Positions 7,739 through 9,825 of a DNA stretch of 9,825 nucleotides are shown here, one piece after another. The translations under genes were made by a program, and so were the position numbers. The first letter of the stretch is position 1; every line of letters starts with the position of its first letter. Source of the stretch: Planctomycetota bacterium (GTDB lineage: Bacteria; Planctomycetota; UBA1135; GCA-002686595); contig JAQBVH010000072.1 of NCBI GenBank assembly GCA_027623615.1, positions 1-9,825 of the forward strand, written 5' to 3'. The notes beneath the pieces were generated by a model that had not been told where the DNA came from, did no database searches, and saw only the letters and a list, made by a program, of their open reading frames with translations.

Positions 7739-8136
7739 GACGTGAGCCCCGTCAGCTTCTGGATGGTCTTCAGGAAGTACGGCGGGGTGGTCGTGCCCGA
7801 GTAGCCGTCGAGGAACTCACCCTGCCCGTCCGTGAAGATCACGAAGGGCAGCATCATCGCCCCTTCGAGCTTCATGGCGAGCTGGACCACGTCCGGTTCG
7901 GCAGCGTCGGCGTCTGCCGCCAGGCCGACGAAATGCTCCTGCAGGATGGGGGCCACCTGAGGGTGGGAAACGACGCCCTCCACGAGGGCGCGGCACTGGC
8001 TTCAGAGCTCCCGGCCGAACTCGATGAAGATGCGCTTGCCCTCTGCCTGAGCCTTGGCCTTGGCCTCCACCAGGCTCGTGGTCCAGTCGAGGGTGCCCTT
8101 GTCGTTGAAGTGGGGGTGCGGAGTGCGCTCGGTCAT
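7735..8136 (-). CDS. Thioredoxin-fold selenoprotein with a UxxC motif (in-frame TGA read as selenocysteine)
   Basis: Read as one frame, this gives a 133-residue thioredoxin-like protein: a helical start ([18 protein letters not shown], 17-34), strand RIFIEFG (35-41), redox motif U45-S-Q-C48 with U encoded by TGA at 8004-8002, helix [18 protein letters not shown], strand/loop [10 protein letters not shown], cis-Pro loop MLPFVIF (95-101) and [10 protein letters not shown] before the last helix. The order matches thioredoxin-like proteins in which the CxxC follows the first core strand, and the TGA replaces precisely the first, nucleophilic Cys. Sequence conservation-like quality continues unbroken on both sides and no frame change is needed. 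A SECIS-like hairpin follows (7991-7973). The start is ATG 8136; no Shine-Dalgarno sequence is evident, and an upstream in-frame extension looks non-coding. No signal peptide is seen, so it is probably cytoplasmic. Its stop overlaps the DUF255 start. A TGC-to-TGA nonsense mutation is the main alternative. Confidence 0.82.
7973..7991 (-). promoter_or_regulatory. Predicted bacterial SECIS hairpin
   Basis: On the minus-strand mRNA an 8-bp stem (GCGCCCUC with GAGGGCGU, only the outermost pair a G-U) closes a GUG apical loop. The first loop base is the 19th nucleotide after the UGA. This agrees with the published bacterial SECIS description: a short stem, a G in the first two loop positions, and a loop about 16-37 nt after the UGA. 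The hairpin lies in coding sequence, as is normal in bacteria. A 3-nt loop is at the small end, and GC-rich DNA forms hairpins easily, so this is supportive rather than decisive. Confidence 0.65.
8002..8004 (-). other. In-frame TGA, predicted selenocysteine codon
   Basis: The codon between Leu44 and Ser46 of the thioredoxin-like protein is TGA. The context [13 protein letters not shown] places it at the attacking position of a CxxC motif, the most frequent selenocysteine site in thioredoxin-fold selenoproteins. TGA is also the normal terminator of most genes here, so recoding would be local and SECIS-dependent. Confidence 0.8.
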
Positions 8137-8250
8137 TGGGGGTTCGGTCTGGGACGAGGTGGGGCAACATCTTGCCGGAAGCGGCCCCCATGGGAGTCCC
8201 GGATGGATCATTCGAGCGTTCATTCGGGTTTCGTCAGCCCGACTCACGGG

Positions 8251-8256
8251 ACGATA
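8251..8256 (-). promoter_or_regulatory. Possible -10 box (TATCGT) for the selenoprotein operon
   Basis: The 142-bp gap between the divergent starts at 8136 and 8279 should hold the operon promoter. TATCGT on the minus strand is the best TAnnnT match I see; it would give a leader of roughly 105-110 nt before ATG 8136. It overlaps TAGATT on the plus strand (8255-8260), so the two divergent promoters may compete. No -35 element was recognised. Weak assignment. Confidence 0.25.
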
Positions 8257-8265
8257 GATTGGGCG

Positions 8266-8271
8266 TACCCC
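8266..8271 (+). promoter_or_regulatory. Possible -10 box (TACCCC) for the gene at 8279
   Basis: TACCCC sits 7 nt before the ATG at 8279 with no Shine-Dalgarno sequence in between, resembling the TAnnCT boxes but with a poorer last base. TAGATT at 8255-8260 is an alternative that would give a leader of about a dozen nucleotides. Confidence 0.25.
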
Positions 8272-8278
8272 ACAAGCC

Positions 8279-9262
8279 ATGCTCACCGCCCTCCTCCTGA
8301 CCGCCCTGACCGCCGCAGACGTCCCCCAGGATCCCGTGGAGTCGATGTACTCCTCGCAGCTCTCCCCGACGGTGGAGCTGTGGAGCGAGGTCCGCTATCA
8401 AGCCGCTCAGCCGGGCGAGCCCTCCGGTCCCCTGGCCGGGGCGGTCAGCGCCGCCCGGGAGCTCGGGACCGTGCTCTCGAACGAGCTGGCCTGGAGGCCC
8501 TTCACGGCCGCGGTGATGTCGAGCCACGCGGGCGCCCTCCTCGGCGCCGAGGTCAAGCTGCCCGCGTTCCTGATCGCTGAGGGTCACACGCGCAAGGAGC
8601 TGCGCGCGGCTTACGAGGCCCTCTTCGCCATCCTCGACAGCATCGGGCCCGCGTGGATCGAGGCCGAGTGGCCCAAGCGCAAGCCTGCCCTGGAGGAGGC
8701 GCTGCGCGCCGTGGACACGGCCTACGACCCGGACGCCCAGGCCGCGGTCCTGCCGCGCATGGATCGCTGGATCGGGATGCCTGCGCCCAAGCAGGTCTGC
8801 CCCATCCACTGGGTCACCCGCGCTGCGACTCCGGGCAGCATCAGCGTCATCTCTGACGGCCTCCCCGCCTGCATCATCGCCGTCGAGGGGCGCGGCACGT
8901 CGACCCTCGTGGAGATCCTGATTCGCGAGCTGATGTACGCCGCCGAGGCGCAGCCCATCAATCCGCCGAGCCTCTTCCGTGAGGTCACGGGGATGATGAT
9001 CGACTTCGGCGTGCGCAAGCCGGAGCTGCATCACAGCTACAGCCACACGCTCTACTTCATCGGGGCGGCCGAGCTCGTGCGCGCCGTGATCGACCCCGAG
9101 CACGTCGACTACGGGATCCAGGAAGGCTACTACGCGACGGTCCCGCGCGAGTACGAGGTCCTCAAGCCCGCCTGGGACGGGTGGATCAACCAGGAGTACC
9201 CACGTTTTCGCATCGGCAAGCTGGCCGCTGCAGCGGCCCGGGAAGACCTCGGGAAGCAGTGA
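8279..9262 (+). CDS. Exported protein of unknown function, possibly a degenerate metallopeptidase-like fold
   Basis: I do not recognise the family. The 327-residue product starts with a short signal peptide (MLTALLLTALTAADVPQ). The rest is a mature mixed alpha/beta protein without membrane segments. The C-terminal half has features that recall gluzincin-type zinc peptidases. A helix ILIRELMYAAEA (about 214-225) sits where an HExxH helix would be, with the two His replaced (R216-E217-L-M-Y220). Downstream is HHSYSHTLYFIGAAELVRAVI (about 251-271), followed by GIQEGYYATVP. If this relation is right, the protein has lost catalysis or binds metal differently; this is inference from shape only. The start is ATG 8279, the first in frame after a divergent promoter region. 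It ends with TGA one base from the convergent DinB gene. The neighbouring redox operon is divergent, so a shared role cannot be claimed. Confidence 0.75.
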   Translation: MLTALLLTALTAADVPQDPVESMYSSQLSPTVELWSEVRYQAAQPGEPSGPLAGAVSAARELGTVLSNELAWRPFTAAVMSSHAGALLGAEVKLPAFLIAEGHTRKELRAAYEALFAILDSIGPAWIEAEWPKRKPALEEALRAVDTAYDPDAQAAVLPRMDRWIGMPAPKQVCPIHWVTRAATPGSISVISDGLPACIIAVEGRGTSTLVEILIRELMYAAEAQPINPPSLFREVTGMMIDFGVRKPELHHSYSHTLYFIGAAELVRAVIDPEHVDYGIQEGYYATVPREYEVLKPAWDGWINQEYPRFRIGKLAAAAAREDLGKQ

Positions 9263-9263
9263 C

Positions 9264-9800
9264 TCAGCGGACGCGCCGATCGTCGAGGATCGGGAGATAG
9301 GCGCGCCACGGCCCGACCGCACGCCGGTAGCGGCCCGACATCGTGCGCCCGATCTGTCCCAGGTGCGCGAGGTCGTGCACGACCCAGGTGGCCAGGAGCT
9401 GGCCCAGGGTCACGCGACCGAGGGCCGGATGGGTCCCGGCGCGCGTGAGGTGACCCGTCTCGGTCACCAGCGCCTCGAGCGCCGCAAGCCCCGCTCTGCG
9501 CTCGGACTCGAAGGCCGCCAGCCGAGCGGAGAGGTCCATGCCCGCCAGCCTCTCGCGGAAGCCGTCCCGGTCGAACGGCTCGAACGGACGCTCCTCGCCG
9601 TGCTCGAGGATGCAGCGCAGACGCGGGATCCAATCGGTGCGCTCGCCACAGAGCAGGTGACCGACCACGTCGAAGGGCGAGTAGGTGCCCGGCCCCTCGT
9701 CCGCGTGCAACCAGACCGGATCGAGGTCAGCCAGCAGGGCGCGCAGGATGGAGGGCGTGCGGGAGAGGACAGCAGTGGCTTCAGAGACCTCGGGGACCAT
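9264..9800 (-). CDS. DinB superfamily protein (DinB_2 type), probable metal-dependent enzyme
   Basis: A 178-residue four-helix-bundle protein of the DinB/YfiT-like superfamily. Members bind a divalent metal through three His residues and include thiol transferases and hydrolases; the exact reaction here is unknown. The three ligands are visible: His48 in DVVGHLLCGERTDW (44-57) and His142 and His146 in VVHDLAHLGQIGR (140-152). The spacing of the first His, about 95 residues, then HxxxH is the family norm. Length is typical. It is likely cytoplasmic, with no signal peptide. The start is ATG 9800-9798, 6 nt after a TAGCCT box, giving a good fit to the N-terminus of relatives (SEATAVLSRTPSILRALLADL). 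Its stop (9266-9264) is separated from the convergent gene's stop by one base, forming the palindrome TGACTCA. Confidence 0.92.
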   Translation of the reverse strand: MVPEVSEATAVLSRTPSILRALLADLDPVWLHADEGPGTYSPFDVVGHLLCGERTDWIPRLRCILEHGEERPFEPFDRDGFRERLAGMDLSARLAAFESERRAGLAALEALVTETGHLTRAGTHPALGRVTLGQLLATWVVHDLAHLGQIGRTMSGRYRRAVGPWRAYLPILDDRRVR

Positions 9801-9806
9801 GCCGGC

Positions 9807-9812
9807 AGGCTA
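9807..9812 (-). promoter_or_regulatory. Candidate leaderless promoter -10 box (TAGCCT)
   Basis: TAGCCT, then GCCGGC (6 nt), then ATG of the DinB-family gene. This is the same spacing as at 1352, 3665 and 3011, with no Shine-Dalgarno sequence. Any -35 element would lie beyond the right edge of the window. Confidence 0.5.
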
Positions 9813-9825
9813 GACAAACACGCCT

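Noticed and set aside
5720..7804. 694-codon open frame opposite the DUF255 gene
   Set aside because: It mirrors the third-position bias of the real gene; the sense strand has clear DUF255 motifs and the antisense product has none.
7735..7983. A free-standing 82-residue protein starting after the TGA
   Set aside because: It would begin in the middle of the helix after the redox motif, lacks the thioredoxin first strand and active site, and the missing parts are present in frame directly upstream.
8137..8286. Extending the selenoprotein start to in-frame ATGs up to 8286
   Set aside because: The added residues (VRPIYRPVSRADETR and so on) look non-coding, give no signal peptide and overlap the divergent gene's start region.
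9260..9266. TGACTCA palindrome between convergent stops as a regulatory site or terminator
   Set aside because: It is simply TGA plus TCA with one base between; there is no longer stem or T-run.
1..9825. tRNA/rRNA genes, CRISPR arrays, insertion sequences, toxin-antitoxin or defence modules
   Set aside because: None seen. The AlbA_2 gene stands alone beside ordinary genes, without nuclease or helicase partners, and no spaced repeats or inverted-repeat transposon ends were found by eye.

Overview
The window is about 9.8 kb of GC-rich, gene-dense bacterial chromosome with almost no intergenic space. The organism looks like a Gram-negative-type bacterium with an exported and lipoprotein proteome: there is a lipobox sulfatase, a Sec-signal DUF255 protein and a signal-peptide hypothetical. 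Formylglycine-type sulfatases, DUF255 and HEAT proteins together would fit Planctomycetota or a related environmental lineage, but this is an impression from gene content. No marker in the window settles the phylum.

Layout from left to right. The 5' half of purH (minus strand) runs off the left edge. Just upstream of it on the same strand lies a small membrane-protein gene that appears to be broken by a frameshift. Divergent from that is a DUF1801/YdeI-type gene (plus strand) whose frame is perfect except for two in-frame TAG codons. Next come a HEAT-repeat membrane-anchored protein and an AlbA_2 (Schlafen-like) plus winged-helix putative regulator, both on the minus strand, and a divergent DUF1294 membrane protein (plus). 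From 8136 down to 4107 on the minus strand there is a tight three-gene operon: a thioredoxin-fold protein, an exported DUF255 protein with a CHWC motif, and a lipoprotein sulfatase, joined by ATGA and GTGA overlaps. The window ends with an exported hypothetical protein (plus) and a convergent DinB-family protein (minus).

The main discovery candidate is the first gene of that operon. It is readable as one 133-residue protein only if an in-frame TGA at 8004-8002 is translated. That TGA sits exactly at the first redox position of a thioredoxin CxxC motif (U-S-Q-C). It is followed at the right distance by a perfect GC-rich hairpin that fits the bacterial SECIS pattern. The gene is therefore most likely a selenoprotein that conventional gene calling would split or truncate. 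Its operon partners suggest an envelope or thiol-redox role, which is inference.

A second theme is transcription. Several genes carry a TAnnCT box exactly 6 nt before the start codon with no Shine-Dalgarno sequence, which points to leaderless mRNAs. This spacing also suggests that the HEAT gene starts at an ATC codon. A third theme is damage: the 0.7-2.0 kb stretch holds both broken genes of the window.
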